61,820 bases of DNA. Source: Clostridia bacterium. GTDB taxonomy: Bacteria > Bacillota > Clostridia > Oscillospirales > CAG-272. A program made the position numbers and the translations under genes. The number at the start of each line of letters is the position of its first letter. Within the stretch, counting starts at the first letter, position 1. The stretch lies in the NCBI GenBank assembly GCA_017471825.1, contig JAFURQ010000012.1, positions 1 through 61,820 on the forward strand, in the 5' to 3' direction. The notes beneath the pieces are model-generated. The model did no database searches. It saw only the letters and a list, made by a program, of their open reading frames with translations, and was not told the origin of the DNA. This document shows, one piece after another, positions 26,085 to 36,405 of the stretch.

Positions 26085-26103
26085 TTTAATAATCGGGCAT
26101 AAA

Positions 26104-26132
26104 AAAACGGACTGCTTTTCGCAGTCCGTTTT
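26104..26132. terminator. Bidirectional terminator
   Basis: AAAACGGACTGC pairs with GCAGTCCGTTTT over TTTTC, between the convergent genes ending at 26084 and 26143. Confidence 0.92.
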
Positions 26133-26142
26133 GCTTTTTATA

Positions 26143-27276
26143 TTAGTGGCAGATGCACTTCTCGGAATCCTTATCGAAGATGTGAATACGGGAAGCGTCG
26201 ATTGCAACCTGGATTTCATCGCCTGCTCTTGCAGTGGAGCGAGAGGAAACGCGAGCGATGATGTTCTTGCCGTTGGTAGCATCCTCCATGCCCTCGAAGC
26301 CGAGGTAGAGGTAGATTTCAGCACCCATAAGCTCGGTAACGTCAACGTTAACCTTCATAGTGGTGTCAGCAAGAGTTTGAAGATACATAGGCTCATCGTG
26401 AATAGCCTCGGGACGAACACCGAAGATAACCTCCTGGTCTATGTACTCCTTGAGAGCGGGATTGTTTGCCTTGTCTGCGGGGAGCTTGATTTCGGTAGTG
26501 CCGAACATAGCGTAGAGGTCGTTCTCCTTCTTAAGAAGCTTACCGGTGATGAAGTTCATCTGAGGAGTGCCGATGAAGCCCGCAACGAAGAGGTTGCAGG
26601 GAGAGTCGTAAAGGTTCTGGGGAGTATCAACCTGCTGGATAAGACCGTCTCTCATAACAACGATACGGCTCGCCATGGTCATAGCCTCGACCTGGTCGTG
26701 AGTAACGTAGATGAACGTGGTCTCAACCTTCTTGTGAAGCTTGGTAAGCTCGGTTCTCATGCTCGCACGAAGCTTAGCGTCGAGGTTGGAGAGCGGCTCG
26801 TCAAGAAGGAATACCTTGGGGTTACGAACGATAGCACGGCCGAGAGCAACACGCTGCTTCTGACCACCGGAAAGGGCCTTGGGACGACGCTCAAGAAGGT
26901 GGCTGATGTCAAGGATTCTTGCAGCCTCCTCAACGCGACGCTTGATCTCCTCCTTGGGAACCTTACGAAGCTTAAGGCCGAATGCCATGTTATCGAAAAC
27001 TGTCATGTGGGGATAAAGAGCGTAGTTCTGGAATACCATCGCGATGTCTCTGTCCTTGGGAGCGATGTCGTTAACGTATCTGTCACCGATGTAAAGCTCG
27101 CCCTCGGAAATTTCCTCAAGACCTGCGATCATACGAAGGGTAGTGGACTTACCGCATCCCGAAGGTCCAACGAAGATAAGGAACTCCTTGTCCTTAATTT
27201 CAAGGTTGAAGTCCGAAACGGCTACAACGCCGCCGGGATACTTCTTGTAAATGTGTCTGAGAGAAAGACCTGCCAT
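26143..27276 (-). CDS. Orphan sugar-ABC transporter ATPase (MsmX/UgpC type)
   Basis: The ATP-hydrolysing subunit of a carbohydrate (CUT1) ABC importer. The 377-residue protein has Walker [12 protein letters not shown], the Q-loop [13 protein letters not shown], the signature [16 protein letters not shown], Walker [17 protein letters not shown], the switch His in [10 protein letters not shown] and a C-terminal TOBE/OB-fold regulatory domain (about 240-377). No permease or binding protein is next to it, as for MsmX, which serves several importers. The codon choice looks more restricted than in its neighbours, consistent with high expression. AAGGAG precedes the ATG at a rather long spacing. Probably energises the uptake of oligosaccharides handled by the lyases here. 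Confidence 0.93.
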   Translation of the reverse strand: MAGLSLRHIYKKYPGGVVAVSDFNLEIKDKEFLIFVGPSGCGKSTTLRMIAGLEEISEGELYIGDRYVNDIAPKDRDIAMVFQNYALYPHMTVFDNMAFGLKLRKVPKEEIKRRVEEAARILDISHLLERRPKALSGGQKQRVALGRAIVRNPKVFLLDEPLSNLDAKLRASMRTELTKLHKKVETTFIYVTHDQVEAMTMASRIVVMRDGLIQQVDTPQNLYDSPCNLFVAGFIGTPQMNFITGKLLKKENDLYAMFGTTEIKLPADKANNPALKEYIDQEVIFGVRPEAIHDEPMYLQTLADTTMKVNVDVTELMGAEIYLYLGFEGMEDATNGKNIIARVSSRSTARAGDEIQVAIDASRIHIFDKDSEKCICH

Positions 27277-27320
27277 TTAAAAAATCTCCTTAAATTTATA
27301 TTTATAATTTCACTGTTCTA

Positions 27321-27349
27321 ATTTTAGCAGAGATACAGGGAAAAATCAA
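27321..27349 (-). promoter_or_regulatory. Promoter of the sugar-ABC ATPase gene
   Basis: On the minus strand TTGATT (27349-27344), 17 bp, TAAAAT (27326-27321). Confidence 0.7.
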
Positions 27350-27361
27350 CCGCCATTTTCA

Positions 27362-27402
27362 CGGTTTTTGTGCCGAGGTTTTGTATTCAATGCACAAAAA
27401 CC
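27362..27402. repeat. Inverted repeat downstream of the beta-helix operon
   Basis: CGGTTTTTGTGC (27362-27373) and its exact complement (27391-27402), separated by 17 bases. It lies after the last beta-helix gene and just upstream of the ATPase promoter. It could be a weak terminator or an operator; no T-run follows it. Confidence 0.45.
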
Positions 27403-27469
27403 GCGCCTCCGGTTATGCAGAATTAACAACCGAAAAGATTACGATTCTAATTTATTAGAAAATTTGACT

Positions 27470-30319
27470 CTAATATCTGTCCTGAAGCTCACCGTCTATA
27501 TACAGCTCGGTTTCGTCAAATTGGTCGGTCGGGGGAACGACGATTCGGAGATCACCGCAGTTTGTGACGTATATTTCCTTCGTGGGTATAGTGGGGTTGG
27601 CGTTTATAGAGGTATCCGCTGCCCCGTTGAAGCCCCAGCACCAAACCGAGCTCTGCTTATAGGTTGCATTGGCGTCGGTTCCGTTCTTGTCGATTCGCTT
27701 GTTGTTGCAGCGGCCGTCACCGTCCGTGTCGTGGAAGGTGAGAACCTCCGTGACGTTTGCCGTACCTGCCGCCAGAGCCTCTGCATAAAGCTGCTCACAT
27801 TTACATACACCGTAATCGTTGGGGTATGCCGACATATCTGCGTTGGGGTCGGAGAGGTCGACTGTTTTGTAATTATTGAGGAAGGAATAAATGTTGAGCG
27901 CAACGAAGTTTTCCTTACTCTCGTCAATATCCTCCCATCTTTCGCCGCTTGAATCAACACCGTAGGTGTACTTAACTATTTTGACGTCGTTCATCTCTAT
28001 TTTCTCGGGAAGATAGGTCTGATAGCCGAAGTAATGGTTAGTCCATTGGGTTTTTATCAGCGTGAGGGTCGGATTGCTTTTTGAGGTCTTAAGAGTAAGA
28101 CCGTCGATTATAACTTTGCCCTCCCAGGTCGAGCCGTAGTCCGTACGGAATATCATCGCCGCGTTCGAGCCGTCGGTGTATATAGTTACGTTTTCGAGCC
28201 TTATCGTACCCTCGCCTATGAAGTTGAGGTGCTCGCAGGTGGAGTTTTTGATGGTTGCGTTGTAGGTTCCGCAGTGAGCGTCGAAGGAGCATGTGAATAC
28301 GTTGTCAAACGTGAGGTTCTTACAGTAGTTAGTACCCATCATACCGTGGTACTTAACGCTTCCGTCCTCCTCGAAGAAGTTGGGCTGCGTGATGTTCTGC
28401 CAGGTGATGTTATTGCTGTAGCGTGCAGACATCTCGTAGGTACCCATACCGACGCTCGTGTTAGCCGAGCCAGTGGTATTAAAGCCCTTGTGTCTTTCCA
28501 GTATAAGATTGTTGAGCACTACGTTTTCGCAGGTGCTTACACTGGTAAAGCCCGAATAGGGTGCACCGGTGGGGCTCGTATCATCGCCGGTTGTGATGTG
28601 CTCGATATTAGTGAGCAGAACGTTGGAGCGTTCTATCTGTATATTTCTCTTGTAGTAGGTTTACTTTGAGGGTGCGCCGTTAAACAGGGTTTCAACAAGT
28701 GCGCGCTCCTCGACGTCGCCACCCGGCGAGCCTCCGCTTACGGTAATGGGCTTATCATCGCAGGGATATGCCTGGATTCTGGTTATGTTTGCGTAGTCCC
28801 ACTGAACGGGGGTTGAGGGGTCGATGGTGCCGTCAGGGCGAATTACGAGCAGCTCGGTCTGTGCTGAGCCGTTGTCCTCGTTATCGCCGTATCTTATGAA
28901 GTGGCGCACGTCAGAGCTTTGCAGTACGATAAGCGTGCGTACACCGGGCGCCCACTCAACCTTCGTGTCGCCCTGATAAACCGAGGTAAAGGGAAGGTTG
29001 GCTCCCGTATAGGTTTTGGACTTGCCGTCGGGCGCTATGGTGAATATGGGGGTGCTGTATTCATCGGAGTAAGGCACTACGGAGCGGTCGTCAAAAATGA
29101 ATTTTGCGCCGTGCCAATAGGTGTCTGTCTTGATTTCAATGGTGTTGATGCCGCTTCCCACACCGAAATAATAGGTCTTGCCTGCGGTGGCGTGAACAGT
29201 GTGGCCCCATTCGTTAGCGTAATCGTGGCATTTCTTGATAGCCATAAAATCGTCGGTTATACCGTCGCCAACTGCGCCGAACTCCTTGTCGGAGTAGTAA
29301 ATATCTTTCAGATTTTTTGTGCGCTCGGTGGTTGCGCTTATGACAACCTTTTTCTTACCGCTGCCGATAACGCTGCTTGAAAAATAATCGGTCACGCAGT
29401 CGGAAAATTTAGCGGGGAACTTCGTTTCAAAAACAAGGTCGCCATCCTCGTTAACGTGCATTCTGTAATCTTCAAGCTCTTTGTTTTCATCGTTATTCTC
29501 GAAGATGCTGAAGCTGATTGCCTTCTGTCCTTCCTTAAGGTCCTCAAAGTCAACTATATCCAGCCATACACCGAGATAGCGGTAGAGCATCGGCTGAAGC
29601 TCGTAGGCTATGCCCGTTGTGTAAAACTCGTTGGTGTCGATAGCCAGAACGAACTCACCAATGGCGGTGCCGGCGATGGTGACGCTCTCAACGGGATAAT
29701 CGGTCGTGAGCTTTTCATAAACGGTGTCGGTAGATATAGAAACGTTCTTGAGCCTGCCGGTTCTGTTGCCTATGCCGAGAATGTCCTCGACGAGAATCTC
29801 CATTGCCTTGCTGTACATTTCAGCACTTCCCGCAAGGACGAGAACCTTGCTGTCCACTACCTTTATACAGTAGCCCTTGTGTCCGAGGTAATGCTCGTCG
29901 ACGTAGTATTTCGCGTCGCGGTTAACGGGGGCGCCGATAATTATTTCAAGCGCCTGCTCGTTGCCGCTGACGTCGTTAACCATCGTTGCATCCTTTGCAA
30001 GATGGGCGTTGATAACGTCAATCTGCTCGTATACAACGTTTTTCGCCTCGCGGCAGCTTGAGGTTATAACGAATTGGAAATTCGCCACGCCGTCGGTTAC
30101 CAGCGCAAGATTTGTTGCGGGGGTGAGAGCGGTGTCGCATTTATCGCATTTGCTGTCTGAGTTTTCGTCGGCGTGAGTGCATTCGCCGATTTTCTCCTGA
30201 CAGCTGTCACAGATGCCGTCGGTGTTGGCATCCGCGTGGGTGCAGGTCTTATCTCCGCCGCCGCATCCGCAGAGAATGAGGAGTGAGAGAGCTAAGAGAA
30301 AAACAAATATTTTTTTCAT
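27470..30319 (-). pseudogene. Beta-helix lipoprotein interrupted by an in-frame TAA
   Basis: The third of three tandem paralogues. The frame runs from the ATG at 30319 (GGAG upstream) to 27470 except for one TAA at 28661-28663. The codons after it continue the family sequence without any frame change (TYYKRNIQIERSN against AYCKRNIEINRSN in the neighbour), so a Tyr codon has become a stop. Intact it would encode about 949 residues: signal peptide with lipobox LCGC (Cys19), two Cys/His/Asp repeats, a GH20b-like domain, a pectate-lyase-3 superfamily start (GAVGDGITDDFMAIKKC) and a right-handed beta-helix. The stop removes most of the helix. It could be a true null allele, a sequencing error, or read through. 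Confidence 0.8.
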
Positions 30320-30346
30320 TTTGAACTCCATTTATGATTTTGATAA

Positions 30347-33091
30347 TCAGTTATCCTTTTCTGCAACGACGCCGTTTTTAATGGTGTAATCAACGCCGTC
30401 AACCGTTATCTCCATATCGTTGAACGAGGGGGAGAGCGGCCATACTATCTTAACGGGCTTTACTGAGGGATCGTTAACTATCGTTACAGACTGTGTCACA
30501 ACGTAGGGGTTAACAAAGCTTGATTCGCTGATATACGAGCTGTCGTTCGTGAGGTTGTATTGGTAAAGGTAAAGCGCATCCTCGTTTACGCTCAGAACGT
30601 TTTCGATTCTGTTGCCGTCGCTGTCAACGCCTGCATACTCGTATTTCGTCATTGTAACGTTCTTCACGGTTATGTTCTGGGGAAGGTGGCATACGTAACC
30701 GAAATCGTGCGAGAGATTTATCGGGGCCTTAACCAGCGACATATTGTTATACTTGGTGTATCTTATATCGAGTCCGTCGATGTATATATCACCCTGCCAG
30801 GTTGCGCCGTAGTCCGTTCTGAGATTGATTGCGGTATACTGTATGTCGGCATAAACGGTTACGTTCTCGTACGTGATAAGTCCGTCGCCTATAAAGTTGA
30901 GGTGCTCGCAGGTGGAGTTTCTGATAGTTGCGTTATAAACGCCGCAGTGAGCGTCGAACGAGGTGACTAACATATTGTCAAAGGTAAGGTTCTTGCAGTA
31001 GTTAGTACCCATAAGTCCCTTTGGCCACACCGAGCCGTCCTCGTTAAAGAAATTGGACTGCGTGCAGTTCTGCCAGGTTACGTTGTTAGCGCTGTTTGCG
31101 TGTATTTCATAGGAGCCCATATTGTTGGCGGATACCATTCCGTTTTCAACAACGTAATAGCTCTGAGGGCACTGGAAAACAAAGTTGTCGATAGTGACGT
31201 TGTTGCAATTCTCTATCGAGGTGAAGCCTGAGTAAGGAGAGCCGGAGCCGTTGGGTATTCCGTCGCCGTCGGGGTCCTGAGGAACTTCGCCGGTGATAAT
31301 ATGCTCAACGCCGGTGATAAACACGTTAGAGCGGTTAATTTCGATGTTTCTTTTGCAGTAGGCGTATCTCGACTCGTTGCCGTTGAAGATGGTTTCGATA
31401 ACGGTTCTGTTATCTCCCTCGCCGCCCGAGATGGTGATGGGTGTGTCGTCAACTCTGTAAACGGTTATGTGAGTCAGCTCCACGTAATCCCACTGAACGG
31501 GGGTGTCGGAGTCAATGTTTCCGTCTGCATCGACGAGAATTATCTCCTTCATGGGATCGCCGTCGTTTGCGTTAAGACCCTCGCGTATGTAATGCTTTAC
31601 GTTATGGTTGTAAACGTAAACCAGCGCATCGTAGCCGGGAGCGAAGCCGATGTTAGAGGCACCGCTTTTGAGTGAGGTGATGGGCGCATCGCCCTCCTCG
31701 AGCGTGGGATAAACGGTTTCTTTGAGATTCGTATCCCAATACCTCTTTGTGTAATTAACGGAGGAGGCGGTGCTCTTTACGATAAATATAGGAGCGTTCC
31801 ACTCCTTCGACTGAATGGTGAGGCCGCTGTCGTCAAAGGTAAATTTACAGCCGTTCCAGTTAGTGTCGGTCTGAATGATTATGGACTCGCCCTCGGTGTC
31901 CGCACCTATATAATAGGATGCGCCGGGATTTGCGTTGGCTATGTGGCCCCATTTATTAGCGTAATCGTGGCACGCCTTGATTGCAAAGAAGTCGTTCTTC
32001 GCGTCGGATCTGAAATCTCCGTAGTATATATTTCTTACGTCTGCGTATTCCTCAAAGGTGGCGGGAATGCTGACGGTTGACTTGGAGCTGCCTGTTATTT
32101 TGTTTATGAGGTAGTTTACGGTGGGCTCCTTGAATTTCTCGGGGAACTCACACTCGTAAATCAGATTATCGCCGTCGACATAAGCGTGGTAGCCCTCGGG
32201 GGTGGTGCCGTCGCCGCCGTTATCTATAATGCGCAGGATAATCGCCTTCTGTCCTGCCTCGAGCTCCTCCTCGGGAACTATCTCAAGCCAAGCACCGAAG
32301 CTCTTGTAAAAAGAGAGCTGTGCTTCAGCCGCAACAGCATCGGGCAGTACGCTCTCGTCGGTTACGTCGTACACGTCGTTGTTATTGTAGGCTATCACGT
32401 AATCCTTGATATTGTTGCCCGCTATTTTAACGCTGGTAATTTTGTAGCCGTCGGTGTTTTCTCTGTAAGCCTTGGAGGAATCGACCGTAACCTCTGTGAG
32501 CTTTTCTGTTTTTCTGCCAATCTCGAAAATGTTTTCAACAACGTATTCGAGCGCGTCCTCATACTTTTCGGTCGAGCCTGCCAGAACCTGCACCTTGGTG
32601 CCGATTATATTTATTGCAAAGCCCTTGTAGCCGAGCTCGTGCTCGTCAAACTTATACTCGTCGCCTCTGTTTTTCGCAGAGCCGATTATTATCTCGATAT
32701 TCTGCGCGTTTTCGGGAAGGTCGTTGACTCTCGAGATTTCTCCCTTAACGTGCTCGCCTATCTGCTCGATAAACTGATTGATGGCGTTGTTGGCAGGGCG
32801 TGCGCTCGTGGTTACCACGACCTGGAAGGTCGGTGCGCCGTTCTGGACGAGAGCAAAGCTGCCGCCCTCGGCGGTGCCTCCCGTTTGTGCGCCGCACTTA
32901 TCGCACGTGCCGTTTTCGTCTGCATCATCGTGAGCGCAGGAGCCGAAGGGCTCGGAGCAGACGTCGCACTTGCCGTCTGTGTTTGCATCTACGTGCTCGC
33001 AGGACTTGTCGCCACAGGCGATGAGCGCAAGGCCGAGAGAAAGGGTCATCGCGAGTGCGAGAAGCACTACAAGTAGTCTTTTGATTTTCAT
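30347..33091 (-). CDS. Secreted beta-helix lipoprotein (pectate-lyase-superfamily-like)
   Basis: A 914-residue surface lipoprotein. Residues 1-26 are a signal peptide ending in lipobox LIAC (Cys26). Residues 31-70 hold two repeats of the form C-x-H-x-D-x-N-x-D-G-x-C-D-x-C. About 80-330 resembles the accessory domain found before GH20/GH67 catalytic domains (IEIIIGSAKNRGDEY, YKGFAINIIG). From about 350 (NIYYGDFRSDAKNDFFAIKAC) to about 840 it looks like a pectate_lyase_3-type right-handed beta-helix with repeated short N-V-T strands. The Gly-Asp-Gly usual at the helix entry is changed to RSDAKND. It is 15 nt from the stop to the following paralogue's frame. It may be a glycan-cleaving or glycan-binding surface protein; catalytic residues cannot be assigned. 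Confidence 0.72.
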   Translation of the reverse strand: MKIKRLLVVLLALAMTLSLGLALIACGDKSCEHVDANTDGKCDVCSEPFGSCAHDDADENGTCDKCGAQTGGTAEGGSFALVQNGAPTFQVVVTTSARPANNAINQFIEQIGEHVKGEISRVNDLPENAQNIEIIIGSAKNRGDEYKFDEHELGYKGFAINIIGTKVQVLAGSTEKYEDALEYVVENIFEIGRKTEKLTEVTVDSSKAYRENTDGYKITSVKIAGNNIKDYVIAYNNNDVYDVTDESVLPDAVAAEAQLSFYKSFGAWLEIVPEEELEAGQKAIILRIIDNGGDGTTPEGYHAYVDGDNLIYECEFPEKFKEPTVNYLINKITGSSKSTVSIPATFEEYADVRNIYYGDFRSDAKNDFFAIKACHDYANKWGHIANANPGASYYIGADTEGESIIIQTDTNWNGCKFTFDDSGLTIQSKEWNAPIFIVKSTASSVNYTKRYWDTNLKETVYPTLEEGDAPITSLKSGASNIGFAPGYDALVYVYNHNVKHYIREGLNANDGDPMKEIILVDADGNIDSDTPVQWDYVELTHITVYRVDDTPITISGGEGDNRTVIETIFNGNESRYAYCKRNIEINRSNVFITGVEHIITGEVPQDPDGDGIPNGSGSPYSGFTSIENCNNVTIDNFVFQCPQSYYVVENGMVSANNMGSYEIHANSANNVTWQNCTQSNFFNEDGSVWPKGLMGTNYCKNLTFDNMLVTSFDAHCGVYNATIRNSTCEHLNFIGDGLITYENVTVYADIQYTAINLRTDYGATWQGDIYIDGLDIRYTKYNNMSLVKAPINLSHDFGYVCHLPQNITVKNVTMTKYEYAGVDSDGNRIENVLSVNEDALYLYQYNLTNDSSYISESSFVNPYVVTQSVTIVNDPSVKPVKIVWPLSPSFNDMEITVDGVDYTIKNGVVAEKDN

Positions 33092-33130
33092 AGTTAAATT
33101 TATCTCCGTTCTTATAATTTTCCATATTAT

Positions 33131-33159
33131 ATTTTATATTTTTGTCGCGCGCGTGTCAA
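33131..33159 (-). promoter_or_regulatory. Promoter of the two-gene beta-helix operon
   Basis: On the minus strand TTGACA (33159-33154), 17 bp, TAAAAT (33136-33131). Confidence 0.7.
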
Positions 33160-33251
33160 GTGAGTTGGTGTAAAGTTAAACGTTTATCCACAAGATTTGG
33201 GGAAAATGGCAAAAAGAAAGGCCGCTATTTTAGTTATTATAAATAAGAAAG

Positions 33252-33279
33252 GCGGCACAGCCCGTGTGGGCTGTGCCGC
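33252..33279 (-). terminator. Terminator of the first beta-helix gene
   Basis: GCGGCACAGCCC pairs with GGGCTGTGCCGC over GTGT. On the minus strand CTTTCTTATTT follows. It separates the gene at 33288 from the next paralogue. Confidence 0.75.
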
Positions 33280-33287
33280 GAAAAGCT

Positions 33288-36131
33288 TTAGTCGTCTTTT
33301 CTCTCAAAGGGATAAAGCACCCTCTGTCCGTCGTGAATATATACCATATCCTCGAGGTTAAGTATTCCGGGGACGTAGATGTTTGCCTGCGTGTTGGTAA
33401 TCGTAAGGGTTTCGGTGCCTATATAGCGGTTTACTCTGTCGCCGCTAACCTGTGATATATCGTCGTCGGTGTAATTATACAGCGAATCGTCGAAGAGATA
33501 AACCACCCTATTCGATTCAACGAAGGAGTCGTATATGGGTTCAAAGTTTTCGTTCCAGGTGGTGTAGGTGTACTGCCATACCGACAGATTGGTGATGGAG
33601 ATGTTTACGGGCAGATAGTTTACGGTATCGCCAATATAGTTTCCGTTCTCATCTCTATATGACGAGAAGTGCTGCTCGGGGTGATATTCGTTGGTTCTGC
33701 AAACGAAGAGATTATTGTAGTCCTCCAGCTTGCACCAACGCATTTCAACGTTTTCTATGATAATATCGCCGCGCCAGGTTGCGCCGTAGTCCTCACGGAT
33801 ATTGAATACACTGTTGCCGCCGTCTGCCATAAGTATCGAGTTCGTAATTTTAGCGGTTCCGGAGCCAATGAGGTTGATATGCTCAAAGGTGCAGTTGTCT
33901 ATCGTCAGGTTGCCAAGTCCCTTGTGGGCGTCGAATGAGGTGAGTATGCAATCACGGAAGGTGAAGTTGCGGCAGTAGTTGGTACCCATCATGCCGCGGT
34001 AATTAACCGAGCCCTCGGCAAACGGCTTTCCTGTAGGCGATCCCGCTACGTCCTCGGGGTCGCCGGTGCCGTAGAAATTCTTTACGTCACAGTTGATGTA
34101 GTTGAGGTTGTTTGCCGCATAGCCGCCGATTTCATAGGTGCCCATGCCAACCCACTTACCAGCCTTCAACTCGAATCTTGCCTTGTGCTGCTGGAGAAGT
34201 ATGTTCTCGAAGGTTACGTTGTTGCAGCTTCTTACGGTGAGAATGCCGGCGTAGGGCGCGCGGGTAAGCTTCTCGTCTGCGAGTATGTGTTCAAAATTCT
34301 TTACAGTAACGTTCGAGCGCTGCACGTTAATATTTCTTGCGAATGCAATGTACTCGTTCACCTCGGGTATGTTTGCGATGTTTGTGAAGGTTCCGCCGCC
34401 GCCGTCAATGGTGATTGCTTCGTCGTCAGCATAATATGCAGTTGCCCATGAAATGTATGGGTAGTCGTAGGAGAGGGGGGTTGACGTGTCGATGGTTCCG
34501 TCGGGATGAACGAGGAGTATCTCGTGCTGATGGTCGCCGCCGTCCTCGTTTGCGCCGTAGCGTATGAAGATCTTTCTCGCCACGGTGCCGATATCGACGA
34601 TTGCCGTGTAATCAAGGGGCCAATTCTCAAATTTCAGTGTATTGTCCGTTTCACCCCAACCGCCGTTTAATGACATTCCGTTGAAGTAGCTGGCGATGTC
34701 AACGGATGACTTGCTGGGTGTGAGAAGGAATATAGAAGCGTTTCTTGCCGCGCAGTCAGCGCAGTATTCGGAACGAAGATAGTTGCCGTTTGAGTCGTAC
34801 ACGTAATGGATGGAATCGTTGTGAACGGCTATTTTGGAGTCGTCAACGAGGAAGTGAGAGCCGTGCCAGAAGGTATCGGTCTGAACCTCTATGGTTTCGC
34901 CGCCCGTATTCTTGTCTATGAAATAGGTTTTTCCTTCGTCGGCGTGAACGATATGTCCCCACTTGTTAGCGTAATCGTGGCATGCCTTGATTGCGAAGAA
35001 ATCGTCGGTTATGCCGTCACCTACCGCGCCGAACTTTTTGTCGGAGTACTTAATATTGCGCACGTCGATCTTCTCGTCAAGAGTCGCGGAAACGTTAACC
35101 GTTTTCTTTTTGGTGAGAATGAAGGTATCGTGAAGGTAATCCTTGGTATGCTCTACGAAGGAATCGGGGAACTGGCAGTCGAAAACAAGGTTGCCGCTCT
35201 CGGTTACGTAGTAATGGAAGCCTTCCTCTGTTGCGCCCTCGTCGCTATCGGAGAGTATGTTGAACTCGATAGCCTTCTTGCTCGTAGCCTCGGTACTGTC
35301 GGGCTCAACGATGTCAAGCCAAACTCCAAGCTTCTGATAGAAGAGGGTCTGAATGTTTGCCGCGAGAGTTTCGGGGAGGTTCTCGGTCTCTATCTCGTGA
35401 GCGAAGGTTGCATCGGATTCAACCACGATAACGTAATCGTCGAGGTTGTTGCCCGCGATTTTTGCGCTTGTGAGGAGATAGTTATCCGCGGGGGTGAGCT
35501 CCTCGTAGGACTGATCTGCGGTTGCAGTGATCTCGGTGAGCTCCTTGGTGCTTCTCTTGATGCCCATAATGTTCTCACTGATGTATTCAAGAGCATCCTC
35601 GTATTTGGATGCAGAGCCTGCGAGCACCTGAACCTTGGAGCCGATAATCTTAACGGCGAAGCCCTTGTGACCGAGGTAATGCTCGTCGATCTTATACTCG
35701 TCGCCGCGCGTGTTTACAGAGCCGAAAAGTATCTCGACGTCCTGTACGTTGGTTGAAAGGTCGTTTACTACCATAACGTCGTTTTTAACGAGCTCGGATA
35801 TATCGGAGGCAAACTCTTCTGCCTTGTTGCGTGCCTCTTTTCCGTTCGGGCCGATAACGATCTGGAAGTTAGCCTTACCGCCGCTTATGAGTGCGGCAGA
35901 GCCGGATGCTGCCGAAACGTCGGCACCGCACTTATTGCATTTGCCGTCCTCATCACTATCCTCGTGTGTGCAGGAGCCGAAGGGCTCGGAGCAGTTATCA
36001 CACTTACCGTCGGTGTTCGCATCAACGTGGGTGCAGGTGTCGTCACCGCCGCCACAGCTTGCAAGGACGAGTCCTGCGGCAAGCACGATGGTAAGAGCCA
36101 AGAGAATAGAAATTATTCTTTTTGCTTTCAT
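33288..36131 (-). CDS. Secreted beta-helix lipoprotein (pectate-lyase-superfamily-like), first paralogue
   Basis: A 947-residue paralogue of the two following genes. Signal peptide with lipobox LASC (Cys26), two Cys/His/Asp repeats (CTHVDANTDGKCDNC, CTHEDSDEDGKCNKC), the GH20b-like region (VEILFGSVNTRGDEY, HKGFAVKIIG), then a full pectate-lyase-3 entry FGAVGDGITDDFFAIKAC near residue 370 followed by the beta-helix with strands such as NVTFENILL and NLTIDNCTF. A short Cys pair (YCADCAARN) interrupts the helix start. It has its own promoter, an operator-like palindrome and a terminator, so it is regulated separately from its paralogues. Likely acts on the cell surface on an extracellular polysaccharide; the activity is inferred from fold only. 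Confidence 0.75.
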   Translation of the reverse strand: MKAKRIISILLALTIVLAAGLVLASCGGGDDTCTHVDANTDGKCDNCSEPFGSCTHEDSDEDGKCNKCGADVSAASGSAALISGGKANFQIVIGPNGKEARNKAEEFASDISELVKNDVMVVNDLSTNVQDVEILFGSVNTRGDEYKIDEHYLGHKGFAVKIIGSKVQVLAGSASKYEDALEYISENIMGIKRSTKELTEITATADQSYEELTPADNYLLTSAKIAGNNLDDYVIVVESDATFAHEIETENLPETLAANIQTLFYQKLGVWLDIVEPDSTEATSKKAIEFNILSDSDEGATEEGFHYYVTESGNLVFDCQFPDSFVEHTKDYLHDTFILTKKKTVNVSATLDEKIDVRNIKYSDKKFGAVGDGITDDFFAIKACHDYANKWGHIVHADEGKTYFIDKNTGGETIEVQTDTFWHGSHFLVDDSKIAVHNDSIHYVYDSNGNYLRSEYCADCAARNASIFLLTPSKSSVDIASYFNGMSLNGGWGETDNTLKFENWPLDYTAIVDIGTVARKIFIRYGANEDGGDHQHEILLVHPDGTIDTSTPLSYDYPYISWATAYYADDEAITIDGGGGTFTNIANIPEVNEYIAFARNINVQRSNVTVKNFEHILADEKLTRAPYAGILTVRSCNNVTFENILLQQHKARFELKAGKWVGMGTYEIGGYAANNLNYINCDVKNFYGTGDPEDVAGSPTGKPFAEGSVNYRGMMGTNYCRNFTFRDCILTSFDAHKGLGNLTIDNCTFEHINLIGSGTAKITNSILMADGGNSVFNIREDYGATWRGDIIIENVEMRWCKLEDYNNLFVCRTNEYHPEQHFSSYRDENGNYIGDTVNYLPVNISITNLSVWQYTYTTWNENFEPIYDSFVESNRVVYLFDDSLYNYTDDDISQVSGDRVNRYIGTETLTITNTQANIYVPGILNLEDMVYIHDGQRVLYPFERKDD

Positions 36132-36145
36132 AAAATAATCCTTTC

Positions 36146-36166
36146 GGTATAAATTTTTACTATACC
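36146..36166. promoter_or_regulatory. Operator-like inverted repeat before the first beta-helix gene
   Basis: GGTATA (36146-36151) and TATACC (36161-36166) with a nine-base AT-rich centre, placed between the -10 element and the ribosome-binding site. Confidence 0.4.
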
Positions 36167-36170
36167 ATAA

Positions 36171-36199
36171 ATTTTAGCATCGCAAAAACGGCAAGTCAA
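36171..36199 (-). promoter_or_regulatory. Promoter of the first beta-helix gene
   Basis: On the minus strand TTGACT (36199-36194), 17 bp, TAAAAT (36176-36171). Confidence 0.7.
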
Positions 36200-36335
36200 G
36201 TGCGCGATTGTTAAGATTTGCTATATTGAAAATAAAATCTACCTTTTGCACAATTACGCGAAAAATATTTGTAGAGTTTTACCTTGATATTAGTGATATA
36301 GAAAACGCGGCGGGAATTATTTTTTGACAAAAATA

Positions 36336-36364
36336 TTGCAAAAAGCGCAAATAAGTGATATACT
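36336..36364 (+). promoter_or_regulatory. Promoter of the YhaO-like phosphoesterase gene
   Basis: TTGCAA (36336-36341), 17 bp, TATACT (36359-36364). A TTGACA ten bases upstream has no matching -10. The rest of 36200-36335 is AT-rich with no other feature seen. Confidence 0.6.
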
Positions 36365-36405
36365 TAATGTAAATAGAGCGATTTCAGATAATTTCGGAGG
36401 TCTAA

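Noticed and set aside
34806-35756. A 316-codon plus-strand frame opposite a beta-helix lipoprotein gene
   Set aside because: The sense-strand product has a signal peptide, lipobox and paralogues; the plus frame has none of these.
36324-36330. TTGACA at about 36324 as the -35 of the YhaO-like gene
   Set aside because: No -10 element occurs at 16-18 bp; the TTGCAA/TATACT pair ten bases downstream fits better.
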